Shown: piece after piece, positions 32,280 through 41,881 of the stretch
How positions within the stretch are numbered: position 1 is the first letter of the stretch
Layout of the letters: each line of letters begins with the position of its first letter
Source of the DNA: Brucella cytisi
GTDB lineage: Bacteria > Pseudomonadota > Alphaproteobacteria > Rhizobiales > Rhizobiaceae
Assembly (NCBI GenBank): GCA_012103075.1
Contig: JAAVLQ010000003.1
Span: 186,001 to 250,000, forward strand
Length of the DNA stretch: 64,000 nt
Reading direction: 5' to 3'
Translations under genes and position numbers: made by a program
Notes under the pieces: model-generated
The model's input: the letters and a program-made list of their open reading frames with translations, nothing else
Database searches by the model: none
Told to the model about the DNA's origin: nothing

Positions 32280-32515
32280 CTCATAGAGGCTTGCTCAGGT
32301 GCGCTGAAAACAGCGAGTGTACAGCAAAGGCCGTTTGTTAACGTCGGATAGTGGGCCGGTTTTGCCGGGGAGTAATGGGGGGTGAGCAGGCGGTCTCGTG
32401 TCGGCTGCGCGCGCGAGCCACGAAACCTTTCATTTCTCTGGTTGCAACAGCGCGGCCTCGCCCTCTGCGGCGACAGCTTCGAGTTGAGCGATCCTGCGTG
32501 CTGAATAGCGCTTTA

Positions 32516-33559
32516 GAGCGTTTCACCTTTTAACGGAACCATATCCGGCGTTTTCCAAATAGTTTTGGCATTCGGCGGGCTGGATGGTTTCGACCAGCCT
32601 GCCGATATGACGCCATGTGTCTTCGATGGTGCGCTTTTGTGCATTTCTCATCCAATGCTTGATCTTGGAAAAGGCTTGTTCGATCGGATTGAGGTCCGGC
32701 GAATAGGGTGGCAGGAACCAGAGGCGCGCACCGGCGGCTTTGATCAATTGACGGATGGTTGCCGACTTATGGCTGCCGAGATTGTCCATGACGACAATGT
32801 CGCCCGGCTTGAGCACCGGGACCAACTGCTGCTCGACATAGGCGCGGAAACACTGGCCGTTCATCGGTCCGTCGAAGACACAGGGTGCTGTAAGCTGATC
32901 GTTTCTCAAAGCGCCCGGGAATGTCAGCGTGCGCCAGTGGCCATGCGGTGCAAATGCCCGCAGTCGCTTGCCTTTTGGACCCCAGCCTCTGATCGGCGAC
33001 ATGTTGGTCTTGATCCGGGTCTCATCAATGAAGACCAGCCGTTCGGGATCAAGGTGATTTTGCAGGGTCTTCCAGCGCTGTCTTTTGCGAGCGACGTCGG
33101 CACGAGCTTGCTCAAGGGCGAATAGTGTTTTTGAAGCGCAGCCCTTCACTGCGAATGAATTCCCAGATCGTATTGTGCGAGACGGAAATACCCCGCTCGG
33201 TCAACGCCGCCTTCAGGCCATGGAGTGTCAGGTGTGGGTTCTCGGCGAGCCGTTGCACAATGATATCACGATGCGGTTCGAGTATCCGCTTGCGGTGGCC
33301 GCCCATCTTGCCGGGATGAACCGATCCGGTCGCACGATGGCGCTGGGACCATTTTACGACTGAAGATGCGGCAATTTCAAACCGCGTCGCCACTGAACGA
33401 ACGCTTTCGCCACTCAGCACGGCGGCAACAACGCGCTCTCGAAGATCATTCGATATCGGTGCGGTCATCCAACGCTGGCCTCCATCCAGCCAGCATCAGT
33501 GAATCAGAACAAAACTGATTTGGGAAGCGCATTCGATTCAGAGAAAAACGGAAACGCTC
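32516..33559 (-). mobile_element. IS630-family insertion sequence, complete ends
   Basis: About 1044 bases with terminal inverted repeats GAGCGTTTCACCTTTT on the left and, reading inward from the right, GAGCGTTTCCGTTTTTC. Both ends are flanked by TA (32514-32515 and 33560-33561), the target duplication typical of this Tc1/mariner-like family. It contains one transposase in two overlapping frames. Confidence 0.9.
32523..33468 (-). CDS. IS630-family transposase in two overlapping frames
   Basis: Frame 1 starts at 33468 with MTAPISNDLRERVVAAVLSG and gives the helix-turn-helix half (SVATRFEIAASSVVKWSQRH, then HLTLHGLKAALTERGI). Frame 2 carries the DDE domain: RLVFIDETRIKTNMSP with the first Asp, PGDIVVMDNLGSHKSATIRQ with the second, and PPYSPDLNPIEQAFSKIK with the Glu. 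It ends at 32523, close to the left inverted repeat. The break lies near 33120-33140. Some IS630 elements use programmed frameshifting, but given the many accidental shifts here I cannot tell whether this one is functional. Confidence 0.92.
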
Positions 33560-33952
33560 TAGCCCGCTTGCCCCGAATGTGAACACGCCACACAGCAGCA
33601 AGGTAAAGGCGAGCAGATACCACCGCAACCATTCTGAAGCGTCCGGGGCCCAGCCGATCGCCGTTGCCACGGAAACGAACCCAACGACCAGAATGTTGCG
33701 CCGATGTGCCCTGTCTATGAATGCCGGGAGAGCGGATTGCTCCAGCTTGAGCTGGGCGAGTTGTCTACGCAGTTCATCAACATCCTGCGTTAACCGAGCC
33801 CGCTCAGCCGCAAGAATTTCCTTATCAAACAAGACAGTCGTCCAATCGTGTTTCCTTCTCGTGACCCGTTGATTGCAGCAGCGTGTCGGCCTGCCGAGCG
33901 GCGAATATGGCCTCCAAACGGGATCATATCCGCCCGCTTTGGAAGTATTCAA

Positions 33953-34537
33953 ACCTCTTTGGCATTGTTATTCACAAGTTGACCGCCACTGAACTTTAAT
34001 CCGGCTGCCATTAGAGCCCCGGCAATTGCCACCCCGGAACTGGTTAATGAAAGTCTGTAAAACGTTTTGATATGCATTTGACGCCCTCGGCGAGCTGATC
34101 TTAAGGACACTACCATTCTCCGCAGAAACCATTCGCGGTATTATGATCGCCCGGTACATGTTGTCGTTGGCTTTGCAGCAATGGTTGTTAAGTTCCATTT
34201 TGCGAGCCATGGAAAAGTTACGGATATTTTCTGTATATAGGCGATTTCAGGAACGCAAATTCAGGAGTTCCCGTATAGTGTGAAAATATGTACTTTCTCG
34301 CACAAGCTTCGGCAGAACTGGCGAATTCCACACAGTCTTGCCTCCTTTCGCTCTCAATTGGTTCAGTCGAGCCGAAGCTGAAATTGCGGCCAATTTAAAG
34401 AACAAGTCCAAACGGTCCAGAAGAATGCGAGCATGGGAAGGCGAGAGCCGGTTTCTTCTGAACACAAAATTGATGGTAGGTGGCCACACGATGACCGGGT
34501 TCGGAAATTGCGTATATTTCTCCTCAGAAGGCTCACA
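33953..34537. other. About 580 bases with only weak small ORFs
   Basis: A minus-strand frame of 80 codons (33968-34210) and opposing frames around 34247-34579 have no family likeness. A plus-strand frame from 34287 (MYFLAQASAELANS), continuing after a shift to SEGSHA with its stop inside the next start codon, could be a small gene coupled to the exported protein at 34538. The evidence is too thin to call it. Confidence 0.35.
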
Positions 34538-35585
34538 TGCGTAAGCTGGCGCTGATCGCCGCAGCTTTTGGGGCGGCATTGTTAGTCATTGCCATTACAT
34601 TTTGGCAGGTTATCATTCGACCGGTCGACGAGTTCCCGCACCTGCGACTGCCGAAAATGCGCGCAAGGACATGGTGTCGGCCGAGACCGATGCCGTGATT
34701 CTCATGCCGTTCGTGACCGGTGACGTGCCGCGGCTTGTCCGCGGTGGTTCACTTCAGAAATGGTCTCGAAACCTGTGGTTCACTAGTAATGCAGACGCAG
34801 GAAACGTCATCGGCGCAACCCTTTTCGCACTCGGTGGTATGCCACTGACAAAAGATATAGGAACAGCGTTCAAGGCGGGTGTCCCGCTTGAAAAATTCTC
34901 TTGTATCACCGCTGGCTGCATAAACTGGCCGGAGCAGAAAACTTCGATGTGGGGATTGTTGTCCATGCGTGACCTCGGTGCTGAACTGGGGCCAGAAGTC
35001 CGGCTCGAACACGCGAGCTTCACCGAATACAACGCCTATCGCGCGGCGCATGAAGCCATCTCCAATGATCCGTTGCAGTGGTTCGCTGAGCGAGGAGACA
35101 ATGTACCAAAACCGGACTCGGACGGAACACGGCAGGTCGTTATAACCCTGCCAACACGTTTGATGCCCATCAAACCTTCAACCGTGATGCCTGCGAAAAA
35201 TCCTGCTTTTGAAGACAAGCTTCAAAGCTTTGCATCAAGGCTGACCGATGGGCTCGATGCGGGTAATCAGACGATCAATGGCACGGACAGTATGCCGATC
35301 TGGGTAACCAAAAACGGGGACTACCTACGCGGTGCCGATGGAAGCACGGTTGCGTTACCGGAACTAGCGGCAACCAGTCCTGCATTGCGCCTGACGGTGA
35401 AGGCAGAAGATGTTGCGATCGTCAGGGAACGGTTCGAAGCAGCCGGAATCCCGCCAGCCGACCTCTCACAAATTGCGCCGGCTGTTGCTGACGCTTACGC
35501 CGGTGGCGGATCACAGCATCATGCCTTCCGGAATGCGGCGGAGTTGTCCCTTCCGGCAACCCCTTCCATGAAGCTGCCGAAATGA
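34538..35585 (+). CDS. Membrane-anchored or exported protein of unknown function, one frameshift
   Basis: About 348 residues. The start MRKLALIAAAFGAALLVIAI lies after a CAGAAGG site and gives a single N-terminal hydrophobic helix, a signal anchor or uncleaved signal. After a one-base shift near 34610 the chain continues VPAPATAENARKDM and has a soluble body with CITAGCINWPEQ, AYRAAHEAISNDPLQWFAER and a C-terminal DVAIVRERFEAAGIPPADLS. Four Cys residues are few and no catalytic motif stands out. I do not recognise the family. It sits between an IS630 and two IS30 copies, so it may be imported cargo. Confidence 0.6.
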
Positions 35586-35690
35586 GTGTTTCGGCAGCGC
35601 CCTCCCTGGTCTATTTCATTCTGGCACGTCCCGCCTGAATGAGCGATCCGGGCAATAAGTTTACCGTAACTGTTGCTATTGTTTAGTCGG

Positions 35691-36220
35691 TTACCGGTTG
35701 TTTTCTTGCACGTGAAGTAGCGCCCGAATCATAGGCCGATACGGCTCGTCATAGATAAACTGATTGCTGAACTGGGTGTTGACCGAAGAGCTTGCCCATG
35801 AGATCGCCGGCTGTTTCAGCGGACGCCCGACGCTCCAAGGGCTGGGTCCTGACATCGGCATGGCGGTCGTCTGGTGAGCGCGCGTCTTTGGCGTACCCCG
35901 GGGATCGATCCCGTGCCCCCGACCACAAATGCCAATTTGCCATCGATAGACGTCGTCAGCCCTGCGTTCGCATGACTTTACTTCGTCCGCTCGCTTTTCT
36001 GGCGGGCGAGCCCCAACCAGCGTGACGGCATATAGCGTATTGGCTCGGCGAGCTTCGTCGCTCTGCCTTGCGGTCCGGCGCATAAACGCAGGCGGCGCCC
36101 GGTGGGTCGCTCCCTCGCCATGGTCGGTCATTTCGGGTGCAAGTTCGAACTGTCGCTCTTGTCTTGCCACGGACGGAGTGGAGCACCGCACCGTGATCTC
36201 GCTGGCAAAGAGCTGGACAC
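35691..36220 (-). CDS. Unrecognised gene with a strong ribosome site, apparently frameshifted
   Basis: A GTG at 36220 lies 8 bases after AAAGGAGGT, one of the best ribosome sites in the window. The frame gives MSSSLPARSRCGAPLRP and stops after 30 codons, but the same strand stays open in neighbouring frames down to 35691, ending QFIYDEPYRPMIRALLHVQE. This suggests a gene of about 175 residues broken once or twice. The residues are rich in Arg, Pro and Ser. No family seen. It lies downstream of the PQQ-like propeller gene on the same strand and might be transcribed with it. Confidence 0.35.
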
Positions 36221-36369
36221 CCGTATTTACCTCCTTTGCGGAATTGGCCGAGTTGCCGGCCCTCAGTTTGTTCCCTTTGCGATTCTAATGTGTTCACAAC
36301 GATGTTGACGTGATTGTATGGCCGCCGAGGTTAATGCGGACGTCTAGGTATTACCTGATTGGCACGATT

Positions 36370-36582
36370 TCAAGCGCCAAAGTGATTTGGCAACTGTTTG
36401 CATGACGGGTAAAACCAAGCGCAATCCGTGAAAATCAAAACGCGATGCAAGGACGAGGCCGTTTGACGCTTCACTGACACCTTCGCGAGCGTCAGCACTA
36501 TGGAGCCATCCATAATCCCGGACATATGCTCCCATATTTTTTGTTTCTGGGGATTGGGCCTTGCCACTGTCGACTTCATCAA
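36370..36582 (-). CDS. Small ORF directly after the propeller gene
   Basis: 70 codons from ATGATG at 36582, 3 bases after the stop of the propeller protein, so it may be translationally coupled. The product begins MMKSTVARPNPQKQKIWEHM. No family or domain recognised. An overlapping frame (36344-36616) is equally open, so the call is weak. Confidence 0.25.
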   Translation of the reverse strand: MMKSTVARPNPQKQKIWEHMSGIMDGSIVLTLAKVSVKRQTASSLHRVLIFTDCAWFYPSCKQLPNHFGA

Positions 36583-36584
36583 TT

Positions 36585-37648
36585 CTAAATGCGGTAAAGA
36601 GCGAGCATTCTCCCATGGGACGCGGCGAGGAGTGACCCTACTTCCGCCACTCCACCATTGGCTTGGGTGTCGCCCGTTCCCATTTCAAAGGAGTATAATC
36701 TGCGCCCGTTTTCCGCCGAGAGATGATGAAAATGGCCCCTTTCATCGAGCACTATAATGGTAGAATCAAATGTGGCCGGACGTCCGAGCAGTTTCACAGG
36801 CAGTGAATTGGACCACCTTTCGTCAAACCGCAGTGCAGAACGAAGCAGAGAGCGTTTTTTGTTAGGCTAACACACTGAATTGTACCGCTATCGTCAAAAA
36901 AATACGAAGCCGTCAGATACGGACGACAAGCCGTTATTGATCGCAGCATCCTGTTGGATGGGGAATTGCGCAACCAACTTTCCAGCTTCATCTCGAACGC
37001 GCGCAACGATCCACGAGCTCCGACGATGACCAGATCATCTATGATCATCGATGCCAAAAGATAAGTTTCGCTTCTGATCGCCCACAACTCTTCGCCAGTG
37101 TCGGCTGAGAGGGCAATCAGATGGTTAATCGGTTTATCATCAAACGACGCACCAGCTTCTGTCGTAACGTGAACAACAACATCGGTTGTGGCACCGATAT
37201 CGAAGCGATGCCCCGGCTTATCGAACTGCCAATTAATCGCTCCCGTAGAGCTATCCGGGCAGAACGTGCGAAAAGCCCGACCATGCATTTCAACAAGAAT
37301 TAAACGATTTGGCCCGGCAAGGCAGGGACGTCGAAGTGCAAACCCTACATAGGCACTCCACAACTCGCTGCCATTTTTATCATGAGCGTAAGCCTTACCG
37401 CCAAGACTGCTTACATATATTGTACCACTGGCCCCAACCACTGGTTCGTTAATGCAATCAGGGAAGTCTACTCGCCAAATCTCATGTCCCGCCTCTGCAT
37501 CGAAGGCAATCAAGGTACTTTTGTCAGGATTACGACCGAAATAGAACACCTGATATATGCGACCGTCAGCGAACACAGGCGCACGCGCGTTTACATTACG
37601 CTCTTTTGCAAGTCGAAATCGCCAAACTTCCTGTGGGACCATAATCAT
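36585..37648 (-). CDS. PQQ-like beta-propeller repeat protein, about two frameshifts
   Basis: About 355 residues built of repeated blades with the tryptophan-docking pattern: LIAFDAEAGHEIWRVDFPD, GKAYAHDKNGSELWSAYVG, STGAINWQFDKPGHRFDIG and LIALSADTGEELWAIRSETY. Each ends in an AxTGxxxW-like motif. Frame changes near 37010 and 36800 break blades 5 and 6; the last piece is LYSFEMGTGDTQ to RMLALYRI. There is no signal peptide and no PQQ-dehydrogenase active site, so it is a cytoplasmic propeller and not an alcohol dehydrogenase. Such proteins can be scaffolds or immunity-type proteins. Its role here is unknown. Confidence 0.75.
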
Positions 37649-37760
37649 AAATCTCCTGTATTCTGACTACACCGGAACCGGATATTCGAGCAGATAACCA
37701 AGAGATCGATATCTGGAGAAGTTATCCCAAGTGCATCATGCCGTTGATGAGGCTACCTGA

Positions 37761-38507
37761 TTATGCTGCCTCCTGCAAAAGGGAGGCGAACACTTCAGCG
37801 GGTGTTTTAAATCCAAGACACTTGCGCGGGGTTGCGTTGAGATCATGGGCGAGGGCAGTCAACTGGGCCGGGTTGACCTGCGTCAGATCCGTGTTGCTGG
37901 GTAAGTAACGTCGGATGCGCTTGTTGATGTTCTCAATAGCACCTTTTGCCATGGCGAGTTTGGATCACAAAACCAGCTTCTGGCCCCATTCCATCCTCCA
38001 AAGCCCTATAACCCATAAACTCGGAACCACGGTCAAAGGTAAAACTTCGGCGCGCATGATATGGTAGCGCTGCAAAGGCTTGAATGATTTTGTTCATAAT
38101 AGGCTTTGAGTGTCGACTGCTGTTTTTAAGAATGACGCAATAACGACTTTTGCGTTCAACAAGCGTCATGACATTGGCTTCTCCAAGGTCACGTTCAAAG
38201 ATAATCAAATCGCCTTCCCAGTTCCCAAATTGCAGGCGATTACCAACAAAATCAGGGCGTTGATGAATGCGAAACGCGTCTGGAATGCGGGAACTGCGTG
38301 ATCTTCTGGTGCCGCGTGGGCAGCGTTTTGTTCGCATCTCGGCGGTGTTCATACAGCTTCAGAGCGTATTCTTCCTTTGAATAGATGAAGCGATAGATTG
38401 TTTCTGCACACAGACGTATCGCGCTCAGACCATGGCTAACCAGTCGGCCGCAGATCTGTTCCGGCGACCAATGGGCTTCCAATTGTTCAATGTGTGAGTT
38501 CATGCCG
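37761..38507 (-). pseudogene. IS30-family transposase remnant, N-terminus missing
   Basis: Three frames give the middle and end of an IS30 transposase: HWSPEQICGRLVSHGLSAIR and ETIYRFIYSKEEYALKLYEH, then GNWEGDLIIFERDLGEANVM (first Asp), SFTFDRGSEFMGYRALEDG (second Asp), and the C-terminal GAIENINKRIRRYLPSNTDL (catalytic Glu). The last piece also has NATPRKCLGFKTPAEVF. The DNA-binding N-terminus is absent where the second IS30 begins, and the frame changes at least twice. Confidence 0.85.
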
Positions 38508-39598
38508 AAGCGCGACTTTTGCGGTTTGAGTTTACGCAAAACGATGTCTGTTTGTGATTAATTTTTGCCGAAAGACTTCTGCAGGTGTTTTGTAGCCCAA
38601 ACATTTGCGCGGCGTATTGTTGAGGCGATGACAGATGAAGGCGAGGTCTCGATCACTGAGGGTGAGCGGATCAAGATCTCGGGGAAGCCATCGTCTTGTG
38701 CGTCTGTTGGTGTTTTCAACCGTTCCTTTCTGCCGGGGGACTGGGGATCACAGAACCATGTTTGCGACCCTATCCCATTCTGCAGATAGGACCATTCTGT
38801 AAACTCAGTACCACGATCAAACGTAATCGATCGGCGGGCCATTTGGGGCAGGGGCTGGAGTGCCCTAATCACACCTTCCATCACCGGCTTTGATTGACGA
38901 TCATTGTTGCGCAACAAAACCGTGAAGCGGCTCACCCGCTCGACCAGAGACGTCACATTGGCGTTGCCAAACCTCTTGCGAAACTGGATAGTGTCGCACT
39001 CCCAATGGCCGAACTGCTTGCGCTTGGCAACCATGTCTGGACGATAAAGGATGCTCAGTTCTGGTGGAAAGCGGCGTCCATGATGACGCCGGGCATGACG
39101 TGGGCGTCGTTTGGCACGACGTTCCGGCAGATATTTCCAAAGCTCTTCTTTTCGACCGTCGGTGGAATAGACAAACTGATAGATCGTTTCATGACTGACA
39201 GAGATTGGATGGCGTTCCAATCGCATTCTCCCTGCAATCTGTTGCGGCGACCATCCATCGCTGATGTGATCGATCACTGACTGCCGGAGCTCATCATACC
39301 GGATCAACTTGCGTTGCTTCGAACGCCGCTCGCGGGATTTCTGCTCGGCAATAGTACTATAATAGCCGTTTAAATCCTTGATCTCATCATCGTGAAACTG
39401 ATTGCGCTTGAGTTCTCGAAATATGGTCGAGCGATGCCTTCCAAGCTTCTCTGCAATAACATCAACGGAAAGCTTTGCAGTGCGCCAGCGTGCTATTCTG
39501 CGGCGTTCATCCAGATCAATATGCGCGTAGGTACGTTCCATGACGAGGTCCTTGCATTGAATAACCCATTGTTATCATTTGCAAGTCGCACTTCAAGC
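38507..39598 (-). mobile_element. Second IS30-family insertion sequence
   Basis: Candidate imperfect ends are GAAGCGCGACTTTTGC near 38507 and, reading inward from the right, GAAGTGCGACTTGC near 39596. These bracket the transposase and give about 1.1 kb, normal for IS30. No target duplication could be verified. It lies against the truncated 5' end of the first IS30, consistent with insertion into it. Confidence 0.6.
38558..39541 (-). CDS. IS30-family transposase, frameshifted near the C-terminus
   Basis: About 328 residues. N-terminal helix-turn-helix YAHIDLDERRRIARWRTAKL and VIAEKLGRHRSTIFRELKRN, then HISDGWSPQQIAGRMRLER and the DDE domain: GHWECDTIQFRKRFGNANVT, SITFDRGTEFTEWSYL. The true catalytic Glu region (KGTVENTNRRTRRWLPRD) lies in another frame after a shift near 38740, ending KCLGYKTPAEVFRQKLI at 38558. 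Different sequence from the neighbouring IS30 remnant, so not a recent duplicate. Confidence 0.9.
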   Translation of the reverse strand: MERTYAHIDLDERRRIARWRTAKLSVDVIAEKLGRHRSTIFRELKRNQFHDDEIKDLNGYYSTIAEQKSRERRSKQRKLIRYDELRQSVIDHISDGWSPQQIAGRMRLERHPISVSHETIYQFVYSTDGRKEELWKYLPERRAKRRPRHARRHHGRRFPPELSILYRPDMVAKRKQFGHWECDTIQFRKRFGNANVTSLVERVSRFTVLLRNNDRQSKPVMEGVIRALQPLPQMARRSITFDRGTEFTEWSYLQNGIGSQTWFCDPQSPGRKERLKTPTDAQDDGFPEILIRSPSVIETSPSSVIASTIRRANVWATKHLQKSFGKN

Positions 39599-39663
39599 TA
39601 GAACCCACCCCTGCTATATACGCGGATCGCATAAGCTTAATTATGGAACTAAACCATATCCAA

Positions 39664-39954
39664 TGAAACTATCACCGTACCATGTTTCAGTGCAATCGAT
39701 CGGTCAGTTTATCGACATGTGTTCCGCCATTGATGCATCGGTCGGCTGGGCAAACCTGTTGCGAGTGCGCCATGAAGTGGATCAGGATCCACTGATTGTT
39801 GCCGCTGACCGATACGCGACATTGCGAAAGTTTGTGCCGGCCCTGATCGAGGCGCTTGAGTTCAAGGCCGGAAGACGCAGTGCGAACCGTTTCGGCTGTC
39901 CGGGTGCTTCGAGAGGTTCATCGAACCGGAAAGCGCGAGTTATCTGCCGACGCA
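39664..39954 (+). pseudogene. Tn3-family transposase fragment
   Basis: An internal piece of a TnpA protein. VGWANLLRVRHEVDQDPLIV and ADRYATLRKFVPALIEALEF, then after one frame change AVRTVSAVRVLREVHRTGKR and ELSADA. This is the conserved region of Tn3 transposases that reads ADRYxxLRKxxPxxLEALxF ... VLRExNRxGKRxLPxDAP. Both ends are missing. It stops 5 bases before the end of lsrG, so a Tn3-type deletion or insertion edge reaches the lsr locus. Confidence 0.75.
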
Positions 39955-39959
39955 TCAAT

Positions 39960-40265
39960 TCAATCAGCCATAAAATCAGCCATCTCAACATTATAGAAGG
40001 TTTTTGTCCGTGGACCGGTGAGGATAGGGTCGATACGGCTTACGCATTCCTGATAATGCGTCGTCTTGCGGTGTTCATCCAGCGCTTCCGGCGACTTGAA
40101 TACCTCGTAGATGATAAAGCTGTGGTCGTCATCTGGACTGCGCAGGACGTCAAAGCGAAGGTTGCCCGGTTCTCGGCGCGTGCCCTCGTAGTTGATACGA
40201 AACGCCTCCAGAAACTCTGCGGCGTATCCCTCTTTCACATTAATGCTGACCATTTGGATAAGCAT
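39960..40265 (-). CDS. lsrG: LsrG-like (4S)-4-hydroxy-5-phosphonooxypentane-2,3-dione isomerase (AI-2 processing)
   Basis: 101 residues, intact, of the antibiotic-biosynthesis monooxygenase (ABM) fold. MLIQMVSINVKEGYAAEFLE, EPGNLRFDVLRSPDDDHSFI and EHRKTTHYQECVSRIDPILT match the LsrG pattern of enterobacteria closely, including NLRFDVL and the TTxHYxxC segment. In E. coli LsrG acts on phospho-AI-2 after LsrK. Here it lies 3 bases after lsrK on the same strand, which supports the call. The usual next enzyme, LsrF, is not present. Confidence 0.87.
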   Translation of the reverse strand: MLIQMVSINVKEGYAAEFLEAFRINYEGTRREPGNLRFDVLRSPDDDHSFIIYEVFKSPEALDEHRKTTHYQECVSRIDPILTGPRTKTFYNVEMADFMAD

Positions 40266-40268
40266 ACT

Positions 40269-41875
40269 CTATCTCCGTTGTTGATAATGCGCATGCACGG
40301 TTAGATAACAAACATCAAAGACCGGCGCCTTCCATAGCGCCGTGGTGACACCTTCATCCACAAGCTGCCGCTGCAAGGCATAGGCACGTGCCCAACGTCC
40401 ACCTGCCTCGTCGTAGATGGCCTTGTGATCAAAGTTCGGTTCGAAGCTCCTGTCCCATTGAACCCAGCTCCCCGCCAATTCGACGAAATCACGGCGAAGA
40501 CCAACACCAATAGCAGCAGCAGCGGCACAGCCGAGCGCGGTCGCCTCCTTCACTATGGGAGTAACAACAGGCAGGCCGGTGGCGTTTGAGAGTATCTGTG
40601 ACCAGTGAGCGGACTTGGACGCACCGGCAGCAAAAACGATCTTGTCTGGCGTCTTTCCGGAAAGCTTGAAGATTGCTTCAAGGTTGCGTGCGGCCACAAT
40701 CGCAGCATTTTCCTGCAGTGCGCGAAAGATGGCCGCCTTCCCGGATTTTTCCGGATCGATTGAGAGATTGAGCAGCGAGGGCGCGGCGTGGTACCAGTTT
40801 CCATAATGCATTACGTCGGAGAAGACCGGGATGATACCGTAGGCACCCACGGGGATGGCTGCGGCTTTTTCTTCCAGCAGCCGATAGGCGTCTCCGCCCT
40901 GCCCCGCTGCGGCCAATTCCTCAGCTCCGAAACTGTCGCGAAACCAGCGCATGACGATGCCGACAAAGAAACTGATCGCTTCAACCTGATTGAGGCCGGT
41001 TACGACATGCGGGTTGATGCGCAAATCCATTGACGGGTCGGAAACCGAGGGGCCAACATTGACCACCTGCTGCCAGAAGGTACCACCGAGCACGGCGCAA
41101 TCTCCTTCATTGACAACACCTATGGCCGCGGCCCCGATTTGGCAATCGCCGCCACCCATGACGACGGGCGTGCCTGCGGCAAGGCCTGTTTCTCGCGCCG
41201 CTTTGTCTGTGACATGACCAATAACAGTACCGGGCTCAACGCTTTCGGGAAAAATATCATCGCGCATGCCGGCCTGACGCATAGCCTGCGGTATCGGGCC
41301 CGATCCGCCGGGCTATAGAGCCCGGTCGTGCCCGCGTTTGACGGATCGCTGGCGATGACACCGGAAAGTCGTGCCAGCACCCAATCGGACAGCATACTGA
41401 TCCTGTGCATGCGCCTGTAGACTTCAGGTAAGTTGCGTTTCAGCCAGAGCAGGCGCGGCAGAGCGCCGAGAGCAAAGCTCTGACCCGTGGCTGCGTAAAG
41501 TTCTCGCTCGAGATCGGCAAAGTCGCGCTTGAGGTCGCGTACTTCACGATTAGCGCGGCTATCGACATTTGCGCAGGCCCAGATTTCCTTCCCACTCCGG
41601 TCATAAACGACAATCGCCTCTCGCATACTTGTGGCACTGACTGCACGAATGTCCGATGGAGAAATACCGGTTTCCGTAATCGCCTTACGGATGGCACGCG
41701 ATAGAAGCGACCAGTTACCGTTGACATCGAAATCCATCGAGCCGGGGAAGCGGGGATCGACCTCATGCCACCATTCCTGCTGAGCGCTGGTAATCTGGTT
41801 GCCGTTTTCATCGAAAATGACTGCGCGGCCACTGCCCGTGCCGGCATCGACTGCCAGCAGATAGGAAATACTCAT
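40269..41875 (-). CDS. lsrK: LsrK autoinducer-2 kinase (FGGY family), one frameshift
   Basis: About 535 residues. The N-terminal lobe starts ISYLLAVDAGTGSGRAVIFD (phosphate-1) and continues with RFPGSMDFDVNGNW, VSATSMREAIVVYDRSG, IWACANVDSRANREV and SDPSNAGTTGLYSPA, all strongly like E. coli LsrK. After a one-base shift near 41310 the second lobe has VVMGGGDCQIGAAAIGVV, CAVLGGTFWQQVVNVGP, RINPHVVTG and WYHAAPSLLNLSIDPEKS, ending SSLW-like TTALWKAPVFDV. It phosphorylates AI-2 in the cytoplasm, trapping it and making the LsrR inducer. Seven bases downstream of lsrR. Confidence 0.95.
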
Positions 41876-41881
41876 GTCGTC

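Larger units (their letters stand above)
32430..33952 (-). pseudogene. Membrane protein with coiled coil, interrupted by IS630
   Basis: The 5' part (33952 to 33560, from a TTG start) and the 3' part (32515 to 32430) join in frame if the IS630 element and one TA copy are removed. The CTA leucine codon is rebuilt and the chain continues GASGL-KRYSARRIAQLEAVA to LLQPEK, then stop. The intact protein would be about 160 residues: a coiled-coil stretch (ILAAERARLTQDVDELRRQL), then two transmembrane helices (NILVVGFVSVATAIGW; YLLAFTLLLCGVFTFG) and a second charged helix. The true start may be downstream of the TTG. No family recognised. Confidence 0.75.

Noticed and set aside
32523..33468. Programmed frameshifting in the IS630 transposase
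   Set aside because: Possible in this family, but I found no clear slippery heptamer, and accidental shifts are common across the window.
36344..36616. A 90-codon minus-strand gene overlapping the propeller end
   Set aside because: It overlaps the propeller coding end and competes with a better-placed coupled ORF; neither has a known family.
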